NCBI RefSeq assembly: GCF_000226095.1
Contig: NC_016472.1
Coordinates: 7,192,001-7,256,000 of the forward strand
DNA from: Thermothelomyces thermophilus ATCC 42464
Taxonomy: Eukaryota > Ascomycota > Sordariomycetes > Sordariales > Chaetomiaceae
Reading direction: 5' to 3'
Length of the DNA: 64,000 bases
The translations under genes were made by a program, and so were the position numbers. A model generated the notes under the pieces. The model was given only the letters and a program-made list of their open reading frames with translations, had not been told where the DNA came from and made no database searches. Each line of letters opens with the position of its first letter. Positions within the stretch are counted from its first letter, which is position 1. Shown here one piece after another: positions 23,501-33,614 of the stretch.

Positions 23501-24866
23501 ATGGCTGAAGAAGAGTTTGAAATCGACGTCTATGGCGACTCGGCCAATGAACACGGCGACTCAACCAATGATCACGGCGACAACGACCATGGCAACCATG
23601 ACGAGCATGGCCATGACCATGGCGATGACACCGGCTACGAGGGCGAGGACGGCCAGAACACAAACGGTGACCATCAGGGCCATGATGATTATCAGGAGGA
23701 ACATAGAGAAGACAACATGGACGACGGCGGCGCCGCCGACGACCAGAACCAGTCCCACAGTCCCGCCGCCCAGCGTCCCCAGCAGGGCGTGAAGCGCAAG
23801 GAGGGTTCTGACGAGCGCCCGGTCGACCCCGGTGCCACCACGGCGCTCATGATCTCGGAGCTCAACTGGTGGAATACCGACGACGACATTCGCGGCTGGG
23901 TGCGCCAGGCCGGCTGCGAGGCCGAGCTCAAGGACATCACCTTCAGCGAGCACAAGATCAACGGCAAGAGCAAGGGGTAAGATTGCTGCTGCTGCTCGGG
24001 GTTAGTGGTAATAGGATTAGCGGGTTGCTGACCTAGCGACAGCCAAGCCTATGTGGAATTCACCACCCAGCAGGCTGCCACTGCCACCAAACATCGCATT
24101 GACGCCCTGGGAAACGAGCTCAACCAGCCCGGCCAGAAGCGGCACATTGTCATCTACTCGTCTCCGAACCACAACCCCTTCCGCACCCTGCCCAAGGATG
24201 CCCCCAACCGGGCTGCCAAGGACGCCCAGGGTCGCGCCGTCTCCGGCCCCATGTACAACGACCGCAACACCAACTTTGGCGGCAATCCCAACTTTGGCGG
24301 TTTCCGCGGTGGCCGCGGCGGCTTTAACGGGCCCCGGGGCGGCGGCGGCATGAACCAGGGCGGCTTCAACCGCAACTTTGCCGGCGCCAACATGAACTCG
24401 TTCAACGCCAACAACATGGGCTTCAACAACCCCATGGGCGGCGGCGGTTTCGGCGGCGGCGGCTTCAACCGCGGCGGCATGATGGGCGGTGGTATGCGCG
24501 GCGGTGGAGCCATGCGCGGCGGCCGCGGCGGTGGCGGCATGAACATGATGGGCGGCATGCCCATGGGCGGCGGTATGCCTATGGGCGGCATGGCGGGCCC
24601 GATGGCCGGCATGGGGATGATGGGAGGCGGCATGGGCGGCGGTATGGGCGGCGGCATGCCTGGTACGTTGAAACCTCCCCCACCCGACCCTGGCAGCTGA
24701 CCTTCCCCAAAGGTTGATGCGTCCCGAAAGCTGACCAGGATCGCGCGATGTTCTAGGCTTCCAAGGCATGCAGCCCGGCTTCAACCCGGCCTTCTTCGGT
24801 GGCGGCGCCAACCAGCCCAACGAGTGGCAGAACCCTCACGGCGCCAAGCGTGCTCGCGGCGAGTAG
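23501..24866 (+). CDS. RRM protein with Gly/Met-rich tail, CPSF6-like
   Basis: Nuclear RNA-binding protein. Exons are 23501-23976, 24043-24662 and 24757-24866 (introns GTAAGA...ACAG and GTACGT...CTAG), phases agree; 401 residues. Residues 1-100 are acidic with His/Asp/Gly repeats. One RRM spans about 110-200: LMISELNWWNTDDDIRGWV (RNP2 region) and NGKSKGQAYVEF (RNP1 region). The paired Trp and the GKSKGQAYVEF form resemble the RRM of CPSF6/CPSF7 in 3' end processing. The rest is a low-complexity tail of Gly, Met, Asn, Phe and a few RGG/RGGRGG boxes, ending NEWQNPHGAKRARGE. The tail would favour condensates and Arg methylation. The link to cleavage factor I is inferred from RRM likeness only. 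Confidence 0.82.
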
Positions 24867-25712
24867 GACTCGAGCCGCGACGGTCGGCGCTAGCTCGCCG
24901 GTTTCCAAATCACCAGTCGCCGAAGACTCCTCTCGCACATGCGCCTCCTCCTCCGAGGATGATTGCAAGCAGACGGACACATGCCGGCCTGTCTCCGTAG
25001 CTGACGTTGCCGTGGGTAGGGATCTAGAGATTGGGTTTCTTTTTTCCCTACCCCGGCAGCCTCACCTACCCGTTTGTATGATCTGGATGGGAACGGGGAT
25101 TTTTTTCTTTTTCTCTCACTATGCGACTACTCTCTCTCTGGCGTTGGGGTGGGGTTTCTCTAAGGGTTCCTCAGGTTCTTAAATCAATTCTCACGCTGAT
25201 ATTATTATTTATTTTTGCGGTGTTCTGCTCGTCTTGGGTTCCAGGTACTTGGGAATCAACCATCCATGGCTTCATGTTGTTCTTGAAAATGGGGTGTCTC
25301 GGTGCACCCCCTCCCCTTAAAACCAATGTCGATGCTGTGTGGTACGTGCGAAAGTTTCACGACTTAGGGGTGTGCAGCGGCGCAATCAGGGCCGCCATGG
25401 GCGACTGGTCAATATGGCTATATCGCCTGCTTATTATGATCGTATGGGACGTGGAGAAACTGGACTCAGGGTCGGCGAGGTTAGATATATCCGGACAGCG
25501 TGGAGAAATACCTGCTTCGGATTGGGTCTGGGTGCTGGGACTGTTATTAGCGTCCTGATAGTTGGGTGAGTATGGGGGGGTGAAGTAAAGTGGGAGAGAG
25601 TGTGTCTGATCGTAAAAGAAAAAAAAAAAAAATCAGCTATGCGCGGGCGCTGTGTGCCGGCAATATTCCTTCCCTACACTGTCTAGGGGACTGGGGAACA
25701 GTTACAAGCGTC
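24867..25712. other. Convergent intergenic region RRM gene/SET gene
   Basis: This 0.85 kb lies between converging genes. It has T-rich runs (about 25035-25050, 25100-25115) and an A run of about 15 (25618-25632). An open frame at 25121-25558 shows no family features. No gene was seen. Confidence 0.4.
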
Positions 25713-27059
25713 TCAAGCATCAAGACGGTCAATTGTCTGGTCTATCAGTCTCCCGATCTGCTGCCACCTGGTACGGAGGATCTCGCGCTGGCTTGGCAGG
25801 CCGACGTCGAGCGCCTCGAGCTCGCGGATCTTGCCCTCCACCACCGTCCCGCGGTACTTCTTCAGCAGCCGCACCAGCAGCCGGTCCACCTCCTCCTGCA
25901 GCGCCTCGCCGCCGTCCTCGCCGTCGTTGACCAGCCGCTCCCACTGGGCGGCCGAGACGCAGCACAGCAGCCGCAGCGCCACCCGGGTGCGGTAGCAGAC
26001 GGTGCCGGCGTCGAGCACGTAGTTGCCGAGGAAGCCGCGCTCGTCCAGCAGGGCCCGCTGCGCGCCGCTCAGCGCCGGCAGCACCGCGTCGTCCAGCCCG
26101 ACCTCGTCCCACCGGTTGTCGGCCAGCAGGAAGCCGTACTCGACCAGCAGCAGGTCGTTGTGGTGCCGGCCGTAGCAGATGTGCACCTCCTCGCCGGGCG
26201 CGTACGCCCGGTCCGCCGCCACGGTGAACCACCCGATCCCGCCCGCCCCGTCGAACCCGGCCGTCGCGTACCCGGCCGCCGCGTGGTTGAGCAGGTCGGC
26301 GACCGGCTGCAGCACCATGCGGTCGTCGCGCGCCCGGTGGGCGGCCGCGCCCGCCGTCTCGTGGTAGAAGGTGCGCGTGTTGACCAGGAGCCAGGTGTAG
26401 AGGAAGGTCTGGCGGGTGATGGTGCCCGTCTTGGCAGTGGTGGTGGTGGTAGTGGTGGTGGTGGTGGTCGGGGAGCGGCTCTTGTCCGTGAGAGCCGTTG
26501 TCGTAGAGGAAGAAGTGGTGGTGGTGGAGGAGGAGGAGGAGGAGGAGCCCGCTGCCAGGGGGGACTGTTGGATGACGGCCCAGTCGCGGTTGAACTTGGC
26601 CTGCTGCTTGCGGAGGATGGCCAGGGCGGGTTTGGGGAGGTAAGGGTGCAGGCGGGTGTCCCAGGCGAGGGGCAGACTGGTGGTGATGGCCTCGCGCGAG
26701 GGGACGACGGCGTTCCAGATGCTGTATTCCGACGTGGGGGAGTCGAGGGCGAGGTCTGCGGCGAGCAGGGCGTGGACTTTAGTGTCCTTGGGGAGGCTCT
26801 CCTTGACTTCGGGCCGGACCGTGTCGGCAGTCCGGAGGACCGATGACGGGATCCGGAGGAGAAGATCGCCGGGCTGGACGCAGGTTAGGTTAGCCCATGT
26901 GACAACGGCGTGGACTCTCGGTTTTCCTCCTCTCCAAACCTTGATGTGTTTCGTGACCACGATGCCTACGCCCCGTCCCGGAAACTCGCGAGGGGCGACC
27001 CCGTGTAACTCGACTCCTTTGTCCCGTGCCCAGGCAACGAGCTCTTCGTAAACATCCAT
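25713..27059 (-). CDS. SET-domain protein, RuBisCO-LSMT/SETD6 type lysine methyltransferase
   Basis: Likely protein lysine N-methyltransferase of the class that modifies non-histone proteins. Single exon of 448 residues from the ATG at 27059 (MDVYEELVAWARDKGVELHG). The split SET domain begins with VAPREFPGRGVGIVVTKHIK (the GxG strand) and ends with LQPVADLLNHAAAG (SAM-site NH motif) and PGEEVHICYGRHHNDLLLVEYGF (catalytic Tyr region). A helical C-terminal substrate-binding domain follows (LDERGFLGNYVLDAG, ALRLLCCVSAAQWERL). The insert between the halves carries a Ser/Thr run (TTTTSSST, then a Thr run of about 11) encoded by GTG/GGT repeats on the plus strand near 26430-26540. The substrate is unknown. 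Confidence 0.85.
   Translation of the reverse strand: MDVYEELVAWARDKGVELHGVAPREFPGRGVGIVVTKHIKVWRGGKPRVHAVVTWANLTCVQPGDLLLRIPSSVLRTADTVRPEVKESLPKDTKVHALLAADLALDSPTSEYSIWNAVVPSREAITTSLPLAWDTRLHPYLPKPALAILRKQQAKFNRDWAVIQQSPLAAGSSSSSSSTTTTSSSTTTALTDKSRSPTTTTTTTTTTTAKTGTITRQTFLYTWLLVNTRTFYHETAGAAAHRARDDRMVLQPVADLLNHAAAGYATAGFDGAGGIGWFTVAADRAYAPGEEVHICYGRHHNDLLLVEYGFLLADNRWDEVGLDDAVLPALSGAQRALLDERGFLGNYVLDAGTVCYRTRVALRLLCCVSAAQWERLVNDGEDGGEALQEEVDRLLVRLLKKYRGTVVEGKIRELEALDVGLPSQREILRTRWQQIGRLIDQTIDRLDA
26436..26552. repeat. Trinucleotide repeat tract inside the SET gene
   Basis: Imperfect GTG/GGA triplet tracts, coding on the minus strand for Ser/Thr runs in the insert of the SET domain. The reading frame stays open. 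Confidence 0.85.
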
Positions 27060-27632
27060 GATGTTCTTTTAGGCAGTTAAGAAACTTGAATTGGGTTGGA
27101 TGTGCCGTTGTTACTGCGATCCAGGTGGGAACTTGTCCGGGCTGGGTTGGATACTTGTGCTAACTGAAACTCGGGTGACTCAGACTGAAAGTTTGAACAA
27201 GTCGAGAACGATGCGATCGCTGATGCGAATACGTCGCTAAATGGCGATATATTCAGCCTGAGCCAACCTCAAATCCTTGGATTCTTAGTGCGACAATTAC
27301 TCCTTACTCCATTCTGCACTCTCTGTTGTTTGGAAACTGCCCGTGTTCTCTAAACTCCTGGTCTCGTTCTCTGGTATCAGCTTGATAAACCTGGTTCTCT
27401 CAGTTTACAACACTGGCTAATGATTCTTAAAGAATATGCATGATTGGGGGGTTAGGGTGTGAAATTCAGCGGTAGGGTCAACAGCATGAAAGATAAGATA
27501 ATTGGGGCTTATCTTATCGAGCCTGCACGGCGGGCCGAGCTCAAGATCGGACCACTTTCCTCTCTGCTACGGGTGACAGTTACCCTTAGCAGACACCGGG
27601 ATGCGATTCCGGTGCCTCGACCACAGCTACTC
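27060..27632. other. Divergent intergenic region SET gene/COQ4
   Basis: This 0.57 kb separates two divergent genes. The frame upstream of the COQ4 ATG stays open from 27459 but has no in-frame ATG that fits the family better than 27633. No other gene was seen. Confidence 0.4.
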
Positions 27633-28641
27633 ATGGAGGTGACCCTCAGGCGCTCAGCGGCTCTTGTAGCCCGCAACGATGGGCTCCGGTCCACGGCGGC
27701 AGCGCTGACTGCGGCTGCCGGCTCCCGACACTTCTCGTTCTCGAGCCTCACCCGCCCACCGCCGAACTATCCTGGCCATGTCCCGCTCACCGGTATTGAA
27801 AAGGCCGCTTTGGCCATTGGATCCGGGCTGATGTCCCTGCGTGATCCCCGACGGGGAGGCAAGCTCTCATCCTCCTTGAATTAATTCCCTGATATATGTC
27901 CAATACTTATTTGTTTTGTCTGATCCTCCTCACTGACTTCGTCGTCCTCTCGCTCTCTCTTCCCCTTTGCCCCCAATTCCAGACCTCATCGCCGCCTTCG
28001 GTGAAGCCACCGCGACCCCGTACTTCATCTACCGCCTCCGCGACGCCATGCTGGCCTCCCCGACGGGCCGGCGCATCCTGCGCGACCGGCCCCGCATCAC
28101 CTCGGCGTCGCTCAACCTCCCCCGCCTGCGCGCCCTCCCGCCCAACACGGTCGGCCGCACGTACGCGGCCTGGCTCGACCGCGAGGGCGTCTCGCCCGAC
28201 ACGCGCGCCCCCGTGCGCTACATCGACGACCCGGAGTGCGCCTACGTCATGCAGCGCTACCGCGAGTGCCACGACTTCTACCACGCCCTGACGGGGCTGC
28301 CCATCGTCCGCGAGGGCGAGGTCGCCCTCAAGGCATTCGAGTTCGCAAACACCCTCCTGCCCATGACGGGCTTCAGCGTCTTCGCCGCCGTGACCCTCAA
28401 GCCCCGCGAGCGGCGCCGGTTCCGCGAAATTTACCTCCCCTGGGCGCTGCGGAACGGGCTGCGCGCCAAGGAGGTGATCAACGTCTACTGGGAGGAGCAG
28501 CTCGAGAGGGACGTGGACGACCTGAGGAGGGAGCTGGGGGTCGAGCCGCCGCCGGATCTGAGGGAGATCAGGAAGAGGGAGAGGGAAGAGAGGAAGAGGC
28601 AGAAAGAACAGGCGGCGGCTGCGGCGGCCGGAGGGGCGTAA
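27633..28641 (+). CDS. coq4: COQ4, ubiquinone biosynthesis protein, mitochondrial
   Basis: Organises the coenzyme Q synthesis complex on the matrix side of the inner mitochondrial membrane and is tied to C1 decarboxylation. Exon 1 is 27633-27858 and exon 2 is 27983-28641; 294 residues. The intron starts GCAAGC after GAG and ends CCAG, a GC-AG intron; no GT donor nearby gives the conserved [16 protein letters not shown] join. The N-terminus is Arg/Ser/Ala-rich, a presequence. Family stretches: [59 protein letters not shown] (the HDxxH zinc motif is HDFYH with downstream Glu), and [15 protein letters not shown]. The C-terminus is a charged helix ([17 protein letters not shown]). The call is firm. 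Confidence 0.95.
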
Positions 28642-28661
28642 AAGAGTTTGATTGCGTTGGA

Positions 28662-28663
<2 letters not shown>

Positions 28664-28699
<36 letters not shown>
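28664..28699. repeat. (AC)18 microsatellite
   Basis: Pure CA repeat of 36 bp just after the COQ4 stop, likely in its 3' UTR. Confidence 0.98.
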
Positions 28700-28701
<2 letters not shown>

Positions 28702-28922
28702 AGTCTTCTAAGGTAGTTGCGCCGCTGACCACGTGTAACATTAATGAAGGTTGTACGATATGACGACGAAGCAAGTGAGCTGAAGAGTCATCCATTCATC
28801 CATCCGTCCGTCCTTCCCAGTTGTTCATTCAATCCCGGGGACGTGGGGTGGGGGAGCCCTACGGCCCGAGCACACCAGACCAACGAGCCGCAGAAAACCA
28901 TGTCAGCGACCTGCCATGCCCG

Positions 28923-29549
28923 TTACAAGTCCAGCAAGTCGTCGTCGTCGTCATCCTGCCACCCCTTTCTCCTGTTGACCACGATCTTCTCCTCCTCCTT
29001 GTTGTCCGCCATGGCATTCAACAGCTCCTTGAGCTGGCTCTCGGTCACCTTCTGGCGCAGCTGGCCCGTCTGCGCAAGCATGATCAACCGGTTCTCGATG
29101 TCGGTCGCCCGCTGCTCCTTGACCAGCCGGATGCGCCCCAGCCTGTCGGCGGCCTCGGGCTCGAGGATCTGGTTCAGGATCGATTTGCGTGCCTCGGCTG
29201 TGGTCCTTGTCTGTTAGCGCGGTCGGGAAAGAGGGAGAGGGACGGGAGGGGATTGACTGTTAACTACCTTCTTGTTGTCTGCCGAAGAGTGCTTGTTAGT
29301 CTCTGCCGTACAGCATAACCACTATGTGACCCTGCATGTTCGCATCTCGGGGAAGGGGTTGCTCACTGTCTCTGCGCTTGTTCCTGGCTGCTGCCGCTGC
29401 CGCCTGACGATCCCCTGGCCGCGCTCTGGGCTTTGAGCTGCTCGAGACGAGCTTTCCTGATCTGCAAATTCAAATTCTCATTAGGATCTGGACAAGCTAT
29501 AGACCATAATGTCGGACTGTCGCACCTGTTCCAAATCTGCGTCCTCCAT
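28923..29549 (-). CDS. PDCD5/TFAR19-family DNA-binding protein with an 11-nt microexon
   Basis: Small helical protein of the PDCD5 family (yeast Ymr074c, archaeal DNA-binding protein). Exons are 29549-29526, 29461-29367, 29278-29268 and 29197-28923; 134 residues. It starts MEDADLEQIRKARLEQLKAQ and has the family core ARKSILNQILEPEAADRLGR, RLVKEQRATDIENRLIMLAQ, TGQLRQKVTESQLKELL, ending DDDDDLLDL. Joining exon 2 straight to the last exon shifts the frame; including the 11-nt exon ACAACAAGAAG, flanked by GGCAG and GTAGTT, restores it and gives QRQQQEAEARKS, as expected. The microexon is thus needed by phase, not only by likeness. It is convergent with COQ4, sharing a short 3' region. Confidence 0.9.
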
Positions 29550-29956
29550 GGCGTCGTCTGGGAATGTCTGGCTGTCAAAGGTGCCGAGGAGTGTGGGGAT
29601 CTGGAAACTTGAAGGCTGCAGTTCATCGCGGGGCTCCATAATAAGCATATCTCGGTGGGGTGACGGCGCTCTGGAACTCCCCGCAAAAACAATCACCCCT
29701 CCAATTCGGCGAAACGCTGACAATGTGTAGTTACTCCGTACAAGCAACATGCATATATCGGTTCATGGATTACCACAATTTCAGGTATCTATCTATCATA
29801 CATGATTGAGTGATGTACAAAATACTACACGCCAGTCGCCATGTCTATGCCCGGAATCTAGAATTGATGTATATACTAATCCCCCTCATTCTGCCCGGAG
29901 AGCATCGTCGACGCATGCCCCGACCAAACCGCTCGATGCTGAATAACCCCCCCGGC
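29550..29956. other. Intergenic region, PDCD5 gene upstream
   Basis: This 0.4 kb lies between two minus-strand genes: promoter of the PDCD5 gene and 3' region of the reductase gene. A gttactccgtac word lies near 29729. The reading frame of PDCD5 exon 1 runs open upstream of its ATG. Confidence 0.4.
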
Positions 29957-31513
29957 CTATGCTGAATATGTTCCCTCGAATGGTATGTCGCTTTCCAACT
30001 TTTTCGACGTGATTGTCTGCTTCGCCTTGGCCGCCGCCATAATCGACTCGAGCGTCGTGACGCTGGCTCGGAGCTCCCGACCCCGTCTCACAAAATAGCC
30101 AGACAAGTAGTCGACATCTGTGTCCCATCCCTGCGCGACCTGCCACCGCATCCGGCTGTCGGCAGTCCTCTTCAGCATAAGCTTGCGGAACACCTCATCC
30201 CTCAGCGACGCGGCGGAGGCGAACCGCCGGAACTTCTCCGAATGCCGGCATTCCGGCAGATGGGACAGCACATGAGAGAGCTCTCCGATCAGCCGGTCCA
30301 TCAACTGCCTCGCGTACGGGTTGCTGAGGATCTGATCGTATCTGCAGTCAAACAGAACGGCCAGGGGGTCCACGACCGTTCGAAATGCCGCCGTGGGCAG
30401 CTTGTGTCGGAGAAAGTCGGGCATAGGGTGGCCTGTCGCGTGCAGCCCCGGCATCGCGGTCAGGAGGCGGATGAAGTGCGTTGCCCGGGCGGTTCGCTCC
30501 AAGGGCGGATGGCGTTTGATATGAAAGCGCCCACCGCCTTCCGGCCGGTGCGGTGAGAACAGCGATAGGAAGAGTCGCCCCGGCCGCACCTCCGAGACGG
30601 AGAAGAACTTGTCATCCGTATGACCCAGATTGGTCGAGAGATGCCCCAAGAGAAAGATTGGTCGCGTCGAATCGTCGGGGAAATACCTCTCGATAAGCTC
30701 CTCCGCCACCCCCAAACCATCGTTTATCAGGCATATCGTCGACCGGTAGTCGAGCCGATGTCGAATATGCCCAATGGCCCGCACGACCTGGGAAGCCGGT
30801 AGGGTCACGATCAGGTTGTGGATCGTGCCTCCGCTCCGAGCCTCGGCCAGTTCGTCCTGTGTGTACTCGCCCACGATGCGGCGACGGGTGATGCGGTTGT
30901 CGCCCCGGTACAGCGTTAGCTGCTTGCCGCACTCTCGCCATTGCCTGAAGAGGTAGTGGCTGTGCAGCATGTAGCGGACCGGTGGGATGGTCTGACAACC
31001 GGCTAGCGTATGTGCAATGTAGCGCCCGGCCAAATCCATCCCCATGACGTGGATCTGGTCCGAGGGCCTGAACGGTTGCATGCCAACCACCGGCGGCCGA
31101 CGAGCATGAGCTTCCCGCTCCTCGAGATCCCACAACGCAAGCTTGGACTGGATCCGGCTCAACTCTTCCTGGCTATCCTGCTCTGGCGGCGCGACACGAT
31201 TGCTCTCGGCTGTAGCAGATTTGTCTGCGGATGGCTCCTCCACCACTGGCACCTTGTGCTCATCGACGCCCTCGACAGCGAACGGGACACGCTTCTCTGA
31301 TGATGACACATCCTCCTCGCCAGCTCCTGAGGGAGCAGATGGATCGCGTTTCTCCATGGAGGGAACGTCCTTCCTGTCGACGTGTGCAACAGCCAACGGA
31401 CCGGGGCGGCGAACGAGATGCGCAGGAAGCCCAACAACCCGACTCCTCCTCGGAGAGGGCGAAACGAGCGGAATGGTATCATTGTTTTGTCGCACTAGAC
31501 TGTCTCTCGACAT
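29957..31513 (-). CDS. Ketopantoate reductase-like (ApbA/PanE) protein
   Basis: Single exon of 518 residues from the ATG at 31513. The first 140 residues are disordered and charged. The core looks like a fungal PanE/ApbA protein: a Rossmann start QIHVMGMDLAGRYIAHTLAG (the glycine loop is GMDLAG, a degenerate GxGxxG), then RYMLHSHYLFRQW, NLIVTLPASQVVRAIGHIRH, DYRSTICLINDGLGVAEEL, IFLLGHLSTNLGHT, and a helical C-terminal domain (HKLPTAAFRTVVDPLAVLFD, NPYARQLMDRLIGELSHVL). Bacterial PanE makes pantoate for CoA; the fungal members of this length are mostly uncharacterised, and the altered glycine loop leaves NADPH binding open. It could be a reductase or a regulatory relative. Family call good, activity unproven. 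Confidence 0.78.
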   Translation of the reverse strand: MSRDSLVRQNNDTIPLVSPSPRRSRVVGLPAHLVRRPGPLAVAHVDRKDVPSMEKRDPSAPSGAGEEDVSSSEKRVPFAVEGVDEHKVPVVEEPSADKSATAESNRVAPPEQDSQEELSRIQSKLALWDLEEREAHARRPPVVGMQPFRPSDQIHVMGMDLAGRYIAHTLAGCQTIPPVRYMLHSHYLFRQWRECGKQLTLYRGDNRITRRRIVGEYTQDELAEARSGGTIHNLIVTLPASQVVRAIGHIRHRLDYRSTICLINDGLGVAEELIERYFPDDSTRPIFLLGHLSTNLGHTDDKFFSVSEVRPGRLFLSLFSPHRPEGGGRFHIKRHPPLERTARATHFIRLLTAMPGLHATGHPMPDFLRHKLPTAAFRTVVDPLAVLFDCRYDQILSNPYARQLMDRLIGELSHVLSHLPECRHSEKFRRFASAASLRDEVFRKLMLKRTADSRMRWQVAQGWDTDVDYLSGYFVRRGRELRASVTTLESIMAAAKAKQTITSKKLESDIPFEGTYSA

Positions 31514-32221
31514 CGTAGTGTAATCCCGGCCGAACGATTGGCGGCTGGCCCCCCGGCCCGCGAAATGGTTATTGGGCGACCATGATATGCGCCTGTACGG
31601 TATTTGCGCGAACGCCCGCGGTGGCGGGCGGCTGCCCAGAAACAGATACAGATTGCCGGTGTTTAGGTGGAAACCTGGGAGCGCATGGCAGTACGGTCGG
31701 CGTCGCAGACTGGTGAGAGGCCCGTCGCAGGAGGCTCTCGATGTCTTCTAGGGCATGCGATGAGGCATTGGGCTGAGACACCCGAAGAGAGCGGTGCAAG
31801 CACTCGGTCTTGAGTCGGTAGTTGTAGGTGCACGCTGATTGCTGCAAACCATAGGGCTCGGATCGTCCGAGGGGAGAGAAACTTGGTTCAACCGTCTCAA
31901 CGGTTTCTTCGGCCGAGGCGTTACGGAGTACAAGTCCAGCGACGACGCGAAGCCGTTCAATTTTCTTCGCGGTCTCTATGCGAGCGAAAAAAAATCCGGG
32001 TCGACTGATTGGTCTAACCGAGGGCCCCAGGCATCCGGCACTAGAAGACCCACAACGCGCCACCACTGCTAGCCATTTCTGGACTCTTGGAAGTTGAGAA
32101 CCTCGAGGGTTCTGGGAAGGTTTCATCGAGCAAGTGCGAAGACCAAGAACAGCACAAGGATCGGTACGGAATATATGTACATTCCTCGAGATCAAAGTTT
32201 GACATCCACACAAAACCCATC
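31514..32221. other. Divergent intergenic region reductase gene/LRP1
   Basis: This 0.7 kb lies upstream of both genes. A minus-strand frame (31569-32213) is open for 214 codons but begins with TTG; from its internal ATG it would give a Ser/Arg-rich protein with no family features. It may be leader sequence of the reductase gene. A ttacggagtac word lies near 31921. Confidence 0.4.
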
Positions 32222-32862
32222 ATGGACGTCAGCGACATAACGCCGCAACTGGACCAGCTCGAGCAGGATCTCAGCAGGGCCGAGAAATCTCTCGCGCCAC
32301 TGCTGGGCGACATAGGTGACATCTCATCCAAGCTTCCGCTCTTGGACAAGGCCAAACTTTACGTTCTTGTCTCCTATACGGTAGAGGCGCTCCTGTTCTG
32401 TGAGACCTGCTCTTTTCCCTTGCCACGTCATAGACATTAACGCCTAGTCCAGCGGCATTGCGCCTAAATGGGGTGGACGCAAAGAACCACCCTGTCTTCA
32501 CCGAGTTGACTCGGGTGAAGCAATACATGGAAAAAATTGAGAAGCTCGAGAATCCGCCTGCGGAGCGCGAAAACACGGTCAACACAGAGGCTACTGCACG
32601 GGTTCTCAAGTCCGATCTCGTAAGCCACACTTCATGACCGCTTACTGTGGCAGACGTGCGCTCACACAATCTCTAGGGCGACAATAAGGACATCAAGGCA
32701 AAGTTGGCAGAGCTCATTGCCAAGGAGCGGGAGAAGGCGCTGGCCAAAGCTGCCGAGAAGAAACGTTCAGCAGAAGAATCACCTGCGGAAAGCAGCAGCG
32801 CTGCCACCAGCGAGAATCTCCCTAAGCGGCCGAAGAGGAACGGTGGCAAGAAGAAGAAATGA
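32222..32862 (+). CDS. lrp1: LRP1/RRP47 (C1D family), nuclear exosome cofactor
   Basis: Partner of Rrp6 in the nuclear RNA exosome, binding structured RNA for rRNA and snoRNA 3' trimming. Exons are 32222-32399, 32453-32619 and 32677-32862; 176 residues, phases agree (introns GTGAGA...CCAG and GTAAGC...CTAG). The Sas10/C1D helical domain starts MDVSDITPQLDQLEQDLSRA and runs through LPLLDKAKLYVLVSYTVEAL, SALRLNGVDAKNHPVFTELT and RVKQYMEKIEKLENPP, all typical. The tail is Lys-rich (LPKRPKRNGGKKKK), fitting a nuclear RNA-binding role. A nearer TAG acceptor would break the frame, so the CCAG at 32452 was chosen. The call is firm. Confidence 0.93.
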
Positions 32863-33614
32863 AGCCGCGTTGATTCAACCCGTCATCGAAAAGGACCGCA
32901 GCATGACGCCACGGTGTTCCACGATGCAATGCCTTCTGTTGCACGACAGGTCGAATTCGTGCATCCCGATGATAGCCCTAGCGGCAAGCGGGAGAATCTT
33001 TGCAGAGCAGAGGAGAGGCAGTCGACGGAACCGTCCAGCAGCCAGGGCATAGACTCCTCCGGCCGCTCAATACTCCAGGAAATTTCTCCCCGTGCCAGGA
33101 CTGAGGACGGCAGTTGGACAAAGTTGAAAGTGGGTATTCCAAAAAATAGAGAAAAGAAAAAGGAGGGAGGAGTGGAAGGAAGGGGGGACAACGGACTTGC
33201 ACCACTCCTACAATACTCTCTCTCCTAGATATCCATGTTTCAAGGTTTAGGTCTGCGTCGAAGGTGCCGCTAGAGTCGGCGGATGGTCTCCGAGCGCGGA
33301 ACGCATATAACCCTTACCCTGAATCTTAATGACATACACAGTACGCAGGCACAGGCGTAGGACTTTCGGACTTCCGGCGGGTCCGATAGACCAGTTTCTA
33401 TTGGCTTCTAGGTGCCCACTTGCCGGATGCCACCCAAGCGGTGGCCAATCACGGGCAAATTCGCGTCGGCCTTCAAACTTCCGGCAAAATATCTCCATCT
33501 TCAACAACTCAAACTCACAGGCGGATCGTGAACCCTTTGCTCATCACACAAGCACACTACACCGCACGAAACCACACGAAACCACACCATAAGACACCGA
33601 ACACACACAACACC
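32863..33614. other. Intergenic region LRP1/MIX17
   Basis: This 0.75 kb lies between two plus-strand genes. It ends in an ACAC-rich leader (33545-33612) before the MIX17 ATG. No gene was seen. Confidence 0.4.

Noticed and set aside
24017-24820. Ala/His-rich minus-strand open frame
   Set aside because: Antisense of the Gly/Met-rich tail of the RRM protein.
25590-26846. 418-codon plus-strand open frame
   Set aside because: Antisense of the SET gene; composition is that of a GC-rich shadow frame.
31569-32213. 214-codon minus-strand gene upstream of the reductase
   Set aside because: Starts with TTG, has no domain and lies where a leader is expected.
32440-32448. Nearer TAG acceptor for LRP1 exon 2
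   Set aside because: It gives the wrong phase; the CCAG at 32452 gives the family sequence.
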